Shown in pieces: positions 9,374 to 19,200 of a stretch of DNA of 64,000 nt. The DNA is taken from contig JARVLF010000016.1 in assembly GCA_030849465.1 (NCBI GenBank), positions 682,001 to 746,000 on the forward strand, given 5' to 3'. The notes under the pieces were generated by a model, which saw only the letters and a list, made by a program, of their open reading frames with translations, ran no database searches and was not told where the DNA came from. How positions within the stretch are numbered: position 1 is the stretch's first letter; every line of letters begins with the position of its first letter. The stretch comes from Moesziomyces globuligerus (Eukaryota > Basidiomycota > Ustilaginomycetes > Ustilaginales > Ustilaginaceae). Position numbers and translations under genes: made by a program.

Positions 9374-11641
9374 ATGATGGATACCGACAAGGAGAACTTC
9401 CCTCATGGAGCCCATCTCGAGGGCTACACAAAGACATCCACACGATCGCCGGCCACGGCGACTCTCGCAGCGGCGAACGGATCCTCCGCACAAGCTGCTC
9501 TCGGTCCTGCGCTAGCGTTTCCGGCCGAAGATCCGGACGAGGACCGCGATGTGCTCGCGAGCGATGGCAAGACGCTGCGCTCGAAGCGCTCCGTGCTCTT
9601 CTACCCGTCTGCAAGCGTTGCAGCCAAGTTCAATCAGCAGCCCTTCTCGCGCAGTGCGGCGAAGCGCGACTCGATCCTGGCGCTCGGCAGCATCGGCTAC
9701 CTGCAGCACCTCTACACGAAGCAGGGCATCGCCAACCGCAGCCGACCCATCACCAAGGGCGCAATGCAGCTCGCCATCGGTCCGGCAGGCGAAGCCATGT
9801 TTGGCAACGACTCGGCGTCAAGCCCGTCATCCCGCGCGCCGGCGCGGGGTGGACGAGCTGTGCCGGGGCAGATCGAGGAAGAAGACGAGATGGAACTTCT
9901 CGACCTTCCGCCGAGTCCAAAGGCAGCGGAAAACGTGCGACCGCGCTTCCTGGACGTGGCGCGGCCGCTCGAGGCTGATGCTCAAGCGCTGCGTGCGCTC
10001 CTCGCGACGGACCTGCATCGACTCAGCGAAGCCTGGCAGCTGTCGGGCTGGCTTGCAGCCGATGCGGAGGTCGAGACCTTGCGAACGCTCTTGGCGGACG
10101 GCACCGACGGAAGCGAACCTAAGCGCGATGGCAAGCTGAAAGGCGCGGCGGACATCGTCAAGCTCGTCGACGCTACGACCAAGGCGATCCGGTCGGTGCG
10201 CAGCTACGTTCTGGCGCTGCCGCAGCGGTCCAAGATTCCCACAACCTCGCCCATCGAGCCTAGCGGACGTGACCGGTACAAGCGGCAGAGCAGCTTCAGT
10301 GGCGTCTCGCGCCCGGGACAGACTGGTACCGCCGTGCCCACGCGGACCAGCGAGCTCCTGCACGCGGACACGTCTGTCGAGGAGGCGCCGGCGCAGCCGA
10401 ACACGCTCGCGGTGCCGTTCATCACCATGCCACTAGCCAGGCGGCTATCGACGGAAAGAGCCACAGAGGATTCGGACGACTTGAGTACGCTTCGCCGCGC
10501 GGCGCTCGAGATGCTCGCGTCGCTCAAGGAGATGGAGGAAACACACCGTGTTGAAGCACTCGGGAGCGTGGACGAAGCGCACAATCCCGACGCCTCAACT
10601 GCATCGGCAGAGGGCCGCGACGACACGGCTTCAACGCATGCGGACACTGCCGAGACGCTGGTGGGATATCTTTACCGTCAAGACTTGCAGCTGTCTGATT
10701 TGGCGAAAGAGAGAGCAGCGCTCCAGCAGTATCTCAAGACGGTCGATGCGGTCCTCTCGGGTTCCATCTCTGTGCACGAGAGGCGGGGCAGTGCAGGGTC
10801 AGGGGCTGCCTCGGCGGAAGGTCCGCGAGAGCTTCAGACCGCGACTTTGTCCGCACCAGTCCTCAAAACGGCGGAAGGAGCATCTGATGCCGGTGATGCG
10901 CGGGGTGCGTGGACAGCAACTGGAATGAGCACCGGGGAGCGTCTGTGGCGCTTCCTCACGGATCACTGCACGTCCGACACTGCGCGGCTGGAGCGCGTGG
11001 AGGCAACGCAGGGAGATCTCGACGAGCTGCTCTCGCTGGTGTGCGACGGGTATCTGCTGTGCCGGGCGTTCAACGAGGTGGTGCGGCGCTCCGCCAAGCC
11101 GTGGGGCTACATCTCGTCGCGCGAGATGCACGATCTCGAGGCGGAAGAGGCGGTGCTTGCGCACAAGGAAGCACAGCGCATTCGCCACGCTCTCGAGGGC
11201 GAAGCGCCCACCTTCCAGACGCGCTCCGCCCGCAGTACCGCCTCGCACGACGATGCGATCAACGAGGTCGAGGTGCGGGCGGCCACGTCCAATCGACCAG
11301 GATGGACGTTCCGCCGCACCGAGAATCTGCGCGTGTGGGCAGCGGCGCTCCGCCTCCGCTACCACATCCAGACGACTGCCACGCGCGCCCCCGCCAAACC
11401 TGCCGCACCAGGCCCCACGTACGGTAGCCTCGGCATGGGAAAGCTCGCCCTGCACGGCAGACGCGTGGCCTCCGAATCGGCCGCGCCCACCGAGCCACTC
11501 GCGCACCAGACTATATCGAGGACCATCGACTTCGACCCAGCCAAAGTCGCACGCAGAGACCCAGGCTGGCAAGCCATGCTCACCACCCTCCTCGAAGCCT
11601 GGATCGCCGCTGTCGCCCAAGACCAGCCCACCTCCACGTAG
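9374..11641 (+). CDS. Large protein of unknown function with a calponin-homology-like C-terminal region
   Basis: Uninterrupted frame of 755 residues; the start is MMDTDKENFPHG, with a second ATG directly after the first. I do not recognise a named family. Two blocks look constrained: residues about 68-135 (KRSVLFYPSAS, FSRSAAKRDSILALGSIGYL, LYTKQGIANRSRPITKGAMQ) and residues about 515-665 (GERLWRFLTDHC, LLSLVCDGYLLCRAFNEVV, then GWTFRRTENLRVWAAALRLRYHI). The second resembles the start and end of a calponin-homology fold, where a DGxxLCxxxN pattern is followed later by a helix with an ENI/ENL motif, but this is weak. The middle is disordered and Ser/Glu rich. It converges with the Zn2Cys6 gene across 295 bases. 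Real gene: nearly certain; function: unknown. Confidence 0.85.
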   Translation: MMDTDKENFPHGAHLEGYTKTSTRSPATATLAAANGSSAQAALGPALAFPAEDPDEDRDVLASDGKTLRSKRSVLFYPSASVAAKFNQQPFSRSAAKRDSILALGSIGYLQHLYTKQGIANRSRPITKGAMQLAIGPAGEAMFGNDSASSPSSRAPARGGRAVPGQIEEEDEMELLDLPPSPKAAENVRPRFLDVARPLEADAQALRALLATDLHRLSEAWQLSGWLAADAEVETLRTLLADGTDGSEPKRDGKLKGAADIVKLVDATTKAIRSVRSYVLALPQRSKIPTTSPIEPSGRDRYKRQSSFSGVSRPGQTGTAVPTRTSELLHADTSVEEAPAQPNTLAVPFITMPLARRLSTERATEDSDDLSTLRRAALEMLASLKEMEETHRVEALGSVDEAHNPDASTASAEGRDDTASTHADTAETLVGYLYRQDLQLSDLAKERAALQQYLKTVDAVLSGSISVHERRGSAGSGAASAEGPRELQTATLSAPVLKTAEGASDAGDARGAWTATGMSTGERLWRFLTDHCTSDTARLERVEATQGDLDELLSLVCDGYLLCRAFNEVVRRSAKPWGYISSREMHDLEAEEAVLAHKEAQRIRHALEGEAPTFQTRSARSTASHDDAINEVEVRAATSNRPGWTFRRTENLRVWAAALRLRYHIQTTATRAPAKPAAPGPTYGSLGMGKLALHGRRVASESAAPTEPLAHQTISRTIDFDPAKVARRDPGWQAMLTTLLEAWIAAVAQDQPTST

Positions 11642-11936
11642 CTTTTCACCACGCCTTGCAATGGATCACTGTCACGCACGGGGCTGAGAAGGACACCGAA
11701 ATCGGATGCTGGTTTGAGCTGCAGACGGTGACGTGTGGTACAAATACAGACGCCGTGCGCTTAAGGCAAGCGGACGAGCGTTATCGACATAAAAGATGCA
11801 GGAGTGGCATGGATGGAGCGGGATCCAAGAAATTAGCTGAAAGCCCATCACAGTGATGATGACGGTGAAAGGGAATGCCCGTGACGGATATGCGTGGGAA
11901 TGAGAAACAATGGTATATAAGAAGAAAGAGGGTTGA

Positions 11937-13904
11937 CTAGAAGCCAGAGTTGTGCATCGATTGATGCACGTTGGGCATGAAAGCCATCGACAGCGAATTG
12001 GCATCGTGCGCTTCTTGCTTGAGACCCGACGGAGGCATGTGCTGACCAGGGGCAGCTGCACCAAAGACATTAAAGTTGTTGAAGGTAGAGTTAAGCTCCG
12101 AGACTGGCGAGAGCAGAGGAAGATCTTCTGGACGGAAGCTAGTCCAAGCCTCCTGCGTCAGGAGCGAGCTAGGCTGGCTGCTGCTGCCCGACGGCGAAAG
12201 CGCCAAGGGCGAAATGTCGCGCGAAAGCTTGCTCTGCGGAGCAGCAAAGTACGAGTGTTCGAGAACGGGCACCTCGGCGGGGACCGACGAGCCAGCTGTG
12301 CTCGAGCTGACGCTGCAGCTCGAGGCGACGCTGAGCTCCTCGCCCGAGCCCTCGGCTTTGACCAGTCCCGATCCGACCGTGCGGGAGGGAGGCGAGAGGG
12401 GGCCAAGCGAGAGCAGGCCGTCCGAGTTGGAGCGGCTGGCAGGCGTAGCTAGGGGCACGTAGTCGGAAGCCTCCGACTGGCCCGTCTCGACAGCCTGGAA
12501 GCCGCTCCAGTTGGCCATGGATGCAGGCATCTGGGACTGCACGTGAGCATTCCACGCCACAATGCCCGTAGCATCGGGAGCCATGAGCTCAGTGGCCAGC
12601 TGCTTGGTGTCCGTGTTGACCTTTTCGGCTCGCTTGCCTGCCACCTTCTGCATGAGCGCCGCCGTGGCCACCTCGGCGACGGACGGCCTCCTGAAGGCAT
12701 CCGCGGTGCCGACGGGCAGGTGAATCGACGAGCGCCTTCGCAGCGCCGCAAACGGCAGCTCCGAGGCAAACATGTCTTGCGTGGGGAACGGTACGCTCGC
12801 AAAGTCAAAGTGGCCGTGTGGCGCCGGCAGGTCCACAGGTCGGACGTGGGCCGAAGTGGGAACCATCGTCGGCATGCCCGTGAGGTCGACAAAGCCGAGA
12901 TCAAAGTCGGCCTCGGTGGCGCTGGCGCGACCAGACGGAACATTCGGCATCGATCCGTCCGAGTTGAGGCCCATCAGATCGACGACGTGAGGCGATGCGA
13001 CCGCTGCAGGGTGCGGCCCAGCGTGCTCCAGCGTCATTGCTTGCGCAGGCAAGAAGAAGGGAGCCGACGCGGCCGGAGGGAGGATGGGTGCCGATGCTGG
13101 ACCGGAGAAGAATTCGGCGGGGACGCCCTGAACCATGCCGTGTGGTGCTGGAGGGAGCGCAAGTGCCTGGTAGTATCGGTAGGCCTGTGCTGGTGTTGGC
13201 GGGTGCGAGACAGAAGCATGCTGAAACGAGGCCTGGTCCGTCAGTGGGGACGTGAGGGGTCCGAGTCGGTGATGCATAGCGGTAGCTTGCGCGTCCGAGA
13301 TGCCGCGACGTCGGCGTGGACCGAATTGGGAAGCGACGGCCTGGCCGTCCATGTGAGGGTCAGGCATCGAGAGGAAGAGGGGTGCCAGGTTGGGCTGCGA
13401 CGGATCGCTGTAATGCGGCATGGGCGGCGCGGGCATGCCGAGCGAAGCGCCAGGGTGCAGCATGGACAGTGGCGACTGTCCCGCAAAGATGCCGAGCGAA
13501 GCCATGCGCACCGCCTTCTTCTCCTTGTTGCGGCGTTTGCGCTCTCGGGACATGAGGTTCTCGATCTCGGTCACCGGCTCGTACTCGCACTCCCGACGCA
13601 GCCGCACGCAGGTCGCGCAAGCTGGTTGCGCACCATCGCACTTGATTTTTCTGTTGGGAGGCAAGGTAGCATCGATGTTCAGTACAGTGCCGGACAGAGC
13701 TCTCGGATGTCGAAGCTCGACCTACCTGTGACGGCAGTGAATACACGCCATGTTGATGCGCGCTCGCGTGCGCGATTTGCCATCTTGGCTGTCGGAGGGT
13801 GAGTCCGCTTCTGCGGGGGAATGTTCGGACAGGCCCTTGTCCGCAGTTCGCTTCCTCGCCAGCATCGGGCGAGCCGGATGGCTGGGTTCATATGGTGAGA
13901 TCAT
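11937..13904 (-). CDS. Zn2Cys6 (fungal binuclear zinc cluster) transcription factor
   Basis: Two exons: 13904-13726 and 13650-11937, separated by a 75-nt intron (donor GTAGGT at 13725, acceptor CAACAG). Splicing restores the cluster exactly: CIHCRHRKIKCDG..., with Cys54-X2-Cys57-X6-Cys64-X6-Cys71-X2-Cys74-X6-Cys81. A basic segment follows (SRERKRRNKEKK, about 94-105) that may extend DNA contacts. The product is 630 residues. The rest is low-complexity and Pro/Ser/His rich, as in activation regions, and no fungal-specific middle homology domain was seen. It is a nuclear DNA-binding regulator; targets cannot be inferred. Upstream lies about 9 kb without confirmed genes, and a TATATA sequence at 14254-14260 is about 350 bases before the start. 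The family call is firm. Confidence 0.92.
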
Positions 13905-14068
13905 GCTGCTGGGTGTTGAGGCAAAACCTCGTATGCAAAGGGCGTGGTCACGAAGCAGGGCACGCTGTGCCGTTCGTTTGTATTGAGGCGCAGACTCAGA
14001 GGGCGATTACCAGGATGTCGGCGGATAGGCGATTTGTATTCTGATCGCAAGCAATGATGTCGCAAGCT

Positions 14069-14111
14069 GGTGGTGGTGGTGATGGTGGCGGTGGCGGTGG
14101 TGGTGGTGGTG
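14069..14111 (+). repeat. TGG/GGT-type microsatellite
   Basis: Trinucleotide tract of tgg units with a few tga/cgg interruptions, about 160-200 bases upstream of the Zn2Cys6 factor start. Possibly part of its 5' leader or promoter. Confidence 0.7.
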
Positions 14112-14252
14112 AGGACGGTGCTGTTGAGACGAGAGGTATGTGGCCAAGTCGTAGGTGATGAAGGCGGGGCCGTTGCACAGGAGGAGACGGTCAGGATGTC
14201 AATGAGGGAGGGGCGATCGGGGTGGCGTTTCTACGAATGGGCGGAGTCGCGG

Positions 14253-14260
14253 GGATATAT
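14253..14260 (-). promoter_or_regulatory. Candidate TATA box for the Zn2Cys6 factor
   Basis: The sequence ggatatatacag contains TATATAT read on the minus strand, about 350 bases upstream of the start codon at 13904. It is the clearest TATA-like element in that interval. Position and sequence are the only support. Confidence 0.3.
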
Positions 14261-15454
14261 ACAGAGCTGCCCATTCTTTGGGCTATCTGACGTTCTCTAA
14301 ACGTGGACGCACGAGGCGGAGCGGAGGCAGGAACATCAAGTGTGCACAGAGGACAAGCCACTGTCTTCGATGCACGGTCGGCGTGCCATGTGATAGGCAG
14401 ACAGCACAGCAGCAGCGGCGCTGGGCAAGGTGAGGGATGCGCAACGGAGGACCCCAGGGACCTTGGCGGCATGTCAATGATTGGCCGACTTGACTCATTA
14501 GCTCTTGGCTCGCCGGGCCAAAGAACGCAGAGCCGGATGAACAGCGATCAATCTAAAGAGAGCGCAGATTGGTTTCTGCGCGGTCAAGCCGTTCCACGAA
14601 CTGCAGTCGCAGACGTGGCGCCCGACCAGCCGAGGATAGGCCAGGCGACATGGATGGCGGGGCAAGCGATACTGTCCAAGGCTGTCCAAGCGAGTCGGTC
14701 GCTAGTGGACGTCGCTGTCGAGCGCTGCTCTTCGGTCGCTGCTGCACGAGGCCATGCACGAGGCCACCGACACAGTTGCCGCGAGCAATTCAAGCACCGA
14801 TTATGCGAATCCGCTGCCAGGCTCAGCAGGCCAAGATCAGCCCACCCAACCGGCGCTCGCATCCGTGTCTCCAACCACACCAACAGCCGGAAAATCTCTC
14901 TGCACCCTGACATCCGGGTTTTAAACAAAGAAAAAAATAATGGACAGATCGGAAAGACAGAAAACCGCTCCGATTGGGGAGCCATCGGTCCGTCGTAGTG
15001 TTCTCGACGTGCTCGTGACCGCCGAGAGCCATGCTCAGGGTCGGCCAATCGAGTCAGCGGAGCCGATGAAATGGGGTTACCACAGATGCCGCTGCTACCG
15101 CTGCTGCGACGGCTGGCCTTGGGAGTTCAGATGCAGACGGGCTTCCAAGGGCAGGCGACGACGCGGAGGGGATGGCCGGAAAGGCCGAGATTATAAGATC
15201 GTGGCTGAAAGCTCGAATCGCACAGACGGAATGCCGAGAATTGCACCGCTGGTTCGCGTCCGCGGTTGCAGAGCGCACGGCACGGCGCAGCATACCAGCT
15301 TCGCCGTTACTGTGAGGAGAAATCGCGCCTAGCGATTTCACGCTGGGCAACAGGAGCCAGGCGTGGCGCATGGCGACCTTGCAAGGGACGTGCAGAAAGT
15401 CTCATACGAAAGCGTGCTGCCCACGGTGGCAAAAGCTGCCGAGGTAAGGCGAGT

Positions 15455-16191
15455 TTACGACGGAGTAAGAGGTTGCGCTGCTAGCTCTGGCATGTTGCAG
15501 CCGCGTCCCTGGTCTTGCTCGGCGTGGGGTTGAGCCGCGAGTGCAGATCCAGATGCAGCCGTCGCCCAAGCGAAGGGATTTGGGCGAGCGGAGGACTGTG
15601 CAGCCAGTGGCGCTATCCACGGCCTTGTCCGCGGCGGCAGCAGCCACGGCAGCATTCCACGTTGCGACGGATCGTTCCGCGCACATGTAGTCGAAGTCGG
15701 TCGCCTGCGAGATGCAAGCAGAGCAGCTCTCTCATGCGGACGAGTTCGGCAAATTCCTCAAGCGACTTACTCTTGAGAGCACGGGTAAGGCGACTGGCTC
15801 GTGGGACCTGGGTGCGACATTTCGGATCCGGTGGACTCTGCTGCGACGCGCCTCCGCTTCTCTGCTCCGAAGCGTGATTTCACGCTACTGTCACCGAGGC
15901 TTCGCAAGGCCGATGCTAGGACAAGGTTTGAGCGCACCTCTTACGCAGAGGAAAAATTCTGATATCGAGCCCTTCATACAGGCTTGGCCCTGGAAGTAGT
16001 GAGCTTAACGGTGTGGGTGGAAGCGTCGCTGGGAGGCCAAAGGCTTTGCGGAGGTCAGGTGTAAAAATAGACCGAAACAGATGGGAGGAGCGTGTTGCAG
16101 CTGACCTTCTTCTCACGTGCGAGCAGTCGGCGCTTGCTGCGAGAGCGTTGGCCATGAACGCTCCCAAGGGATTCTGGATGTGTCTCGACAT
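15455..16191 (-). CDS. Speculative three-exon gene model inside the gene-poor region
   Basis: Three exons can be joined in phase: 16191-15945 (donor GTAAGA), 15861-15771 (acceptor GAGCAG, donor GTAAGT) and 15704-15455 (acceptor CTCGCAG), with introns of 83 and 66 nt, both normal sizes here. The 195-residue product starts MSRHIQNPLGAFMANALAAS and contains FTPDLRKAFGLPATLPP, a LYEGLDIRIFPL segment and a basic QKRRRV patch; it resembles no family I know. Against it: third-position GC is low in the first exon (about half) and no CTRAC-like branch site is obvious. It may be a chance alignment of splice sites. Confidence 0.22.
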
Positions 16192-16217
16192 GTGGCAAAC
16201 ATCGTCGTTTTGATTTC

Positions 16218-16249
16218 TTGTTTTTGTTTTTGTTTTTGTTTTTGTTTTG
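16218..16249 (+). repeat. (TTTTTG)n microsatellite
   Basis: Four to five copies of a tttttg unit in tandem within the gene-poor region. No association with a mobile element was seen. Confidence 0.8.
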
Positions 16250-19200
16250 GCTCCGCGTTCGGCCTGTGGTCGTTTGCCGCTTCCCTCCCACTTCGAGCGC
16301 CGCCCGTGCGAACCTCGGTCTCAAAGTCCACGGTGCGCTTGTCTTCTGTACCTCGCTCTAAGCCGTGTTCCGAATCCCAAAAGACGGTGGGAGAGGTCAC
16401 GCCCACTCGCTGCATCGGAGTTGCGGGCCAGGAGCGCCCCGTTCACATCGACAGCGTCGTGCGCCGTGAGAGCCCGCGGAAAATGCGCCTTCCGTCTGCC
16501 AAGAACCGATGCAAACACAGCAGACTCCGCCGTCCCAGCAATCCGGGTTGCTGGAAGAGCTGAGAGCAGTCGGCGGCGCCCTTCGATCAAGCGAGACTGG
16601 AAACGTGCCTCGCAATGCGAGCACGATCGAGCGTTAGGTGACAATTCGCGTTGAGCAGCTTAGCAGCTCGCGCCCCATCCTTGGCTCCTTTGCGGCGTGT
16701 TCGCAAGGTCGGAGATGGCCAAGAGACAGTAGCACACCAAATGCGCGCAGAAATGAGAGCAGGCGACGTCGGTGAGCTCGGGCAAAGATGCCGAAAGTGG
16801 CTAGTCGAGCAAGCGAGGGCGTTGTGCTTGTTTGCGGCGGGTCCTGGCCACCAACGCACCTATCGGCATGCATACATCGACCAAGGACAACCGAAGGCAC
16901 TGGCGTTAGACAAGGCTGCGCCAGCTATGGACGCCAGGGGCTTCGACTGTCGTATCCGGCGAGCTTGGTTGCTGTGAGCCCACGGAGCACGACCGAATTC
17001 ACAATTCGGGTAGCAAGCCAAGTGATACGGTCCCTCTACCTTGTTCAAAGGCCTTCGGATGCGTTGGAAGGCCGCTTCACTTGGACACCCGCCGGATTGC
17101 GTGAGACAGCTGGCCTAGTCGGCAACGAACACGAACAAGGCGACCGAAAGCGCCAGGATCCATTGTCCGTCTTCGCGGCAGCTTCGATGCGGAACAGACG
17201 GCACGGAGGGCACGAAGCGAGTCGTAAATCCGAACGACTGTGCCCGGCTCGCCCAGGGTCCCCCACGCCACTCTAAATCGCAAGCGAGATTCAAATCCTT
17301 GGATTTCGGCACAGGTGTAGTTTACTGTAGTGTACCAGCTGCCGCCTCGCAAGCAGCAAGGCGATCAGCCACATTTCGTAGCGGCCCAGCTGTGCATGCG
17401 TCGCAAGCGAGGAGCGGCGATGCGAGCCGTGCGTAGACGCCAGGCCTGCCTTGAACTTCGCCGTACGGTGGCCCCCTTCCTCCCCCTCGCTGATCCGAGT
17501 GGGCGTGGGCATGATGGAACTCGCCTAGGCTCCTGCATCCCATACAGCGTTGCAGATCGGTTCCGTGCCCCGTGCCGATACGAGATGTTCGGCTTGGCTG
17601 GCACCAGCCGCGATGTGTTCTGTTGTCGATTGTGCCACAATCAACATACGAGCGGTGATGCGATCCAAGCCTCAGGCTGGCGACGCTTGGTTACCACATT
17701 CCTGCTGTCAGGCGAAGAGGTAAGACTTCATCAACCAAGGCGCAGCCGGCGCCTCCGAGTGCTACGAGGCTGGTGGAAGCTTGCCACTGCTCTGTCGGTC
17801 TGATTCCGCGGTTCGCACCGAGCAGGGCACCGACAGGGCAGCCCAGTTCGAAATTGATTTTTCTGTATCCACGAGCACCCAAGATCCACCCTCGCTGGAA
17901 CCCCCTGGCTGGGGCCCTGGCTGTCTCACCGTCTTCCCGGCAAGGCGACAAGGCTCACTCTTTCTATCACGAGGGGCAAACGCGGATCCGAAACAAAGCG
18001 CGATAGAGTACACACATCGCGAGCTGCCGAGCCCGATACAGTGGACTTGACCGCTATCGTACGCCAGTAGAGCCGCGGCTTGGCCTTCGCCACACCCCTC
18101 TGAGCTCCCGCAGATGAATGGACCGGGTTTGCAGGCATGACTCCTGTATCTCATCGAAAGACGGGAGATTGATCGTCCGAAGCTCCGATCAGGCACGCAC
18201 GCAGATTGGCTGAGCTGAACCGATGCTTGCCTGCAAAGGCAACTGCAGCATGGTCTCGCCTTCACAATACTGCTTACCGGCTGAGGGGCCGAGCGACGCT
18301 GGCGGGGTCGGCGTGATGCTCTGGATTCGAAACTGACGCGTCCCTTTCTCGCCATGGGCCCAGATTCGGCAAGTCCAGCTTTACTAGACACTTCTCGTTC
18401 CGACCTAGACCCTGGACCTCCATCCGAAGATCCGGTCTTCGATCTCTGCATTCGCACACGGGAGAGCGTGCAGATCAATGTGAAGATCGAATCACAGCGA
18501 GACGCGGACGGGGCTGCCCGGGGATAGAAGCGTCTGCAGGTTGGACGTGGATTGCTTCGGGCGGGATCTAGATTCTAGTCGGATCTGGTTCGGCCTTCTC
18601 CAGGGTCTGCGCGCCGTAAACCCGCAAGCGAACTTTGGAGCCGGCAGGATTTTTGCCACCGCGGTGGAGCTGCCACAACGTTGCCACGCGGGCAAATTTT
18701 CGGTCCTGTTTCCGTCCGCAGGTCTGCGCATGGGAGGATGGGCCGGGTCGTTTGCTCAATTATAGCTCTCGAGGCTCGTATCGCACCGGGGCCTGGACCC
18801 GGCGACGCACAGGCACAATCCCACACGCAAATGGAGGCTCGCGTGTTCAGTGGCCGCTGCTTCCGATGCAAGTCCGCGCCCAGTACGGTATTGCCGTGTT
18901 TGTTGTATGCCAGGATTGGCCGAACGGTTGACCGAAGCAACAATGTCATTACACCTGCTCTGCAGCTTCAGGCCTCGGATATGATGAGCCGAAGCTGCAT
19001 GCATGACTAGCATTCAGACAGCATCCATAGCCTCGGGAAAGAGATCTACACTGAGGTGCTCATCAAAGCACTGACTGGACCATCAAGGGTGGCTCGCGGC
19101 AAGCGATGACATTCAGGCTCGCGATCACGGCAAACACAACACGCACCCGTGACCCTTGTGGCGCTGACGGATGCTGCTCTGGTCCGCTTGGACCACGAGT

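Noticed and set aside
15334..15886. Two copies of the 11-mer gatttcacgct, each near a short inverted repeat
   Set aside because: A shared 11-mer within several kilobases is expected by chance, and the stems are only 6-7 bp.
16218..16249. (TTTTTG)n as a possible transposon poly-A end (reverse strand CAAAAA repeats)
   Set aside because: No target-site duplication or retroelement sequence next to it; a plain microsatellite is sufficient.
17280..17310. T-loop-like gattcaaatcc
   Set aside because: The stem bases around the loop do not pair and no D-arm lies upstream.
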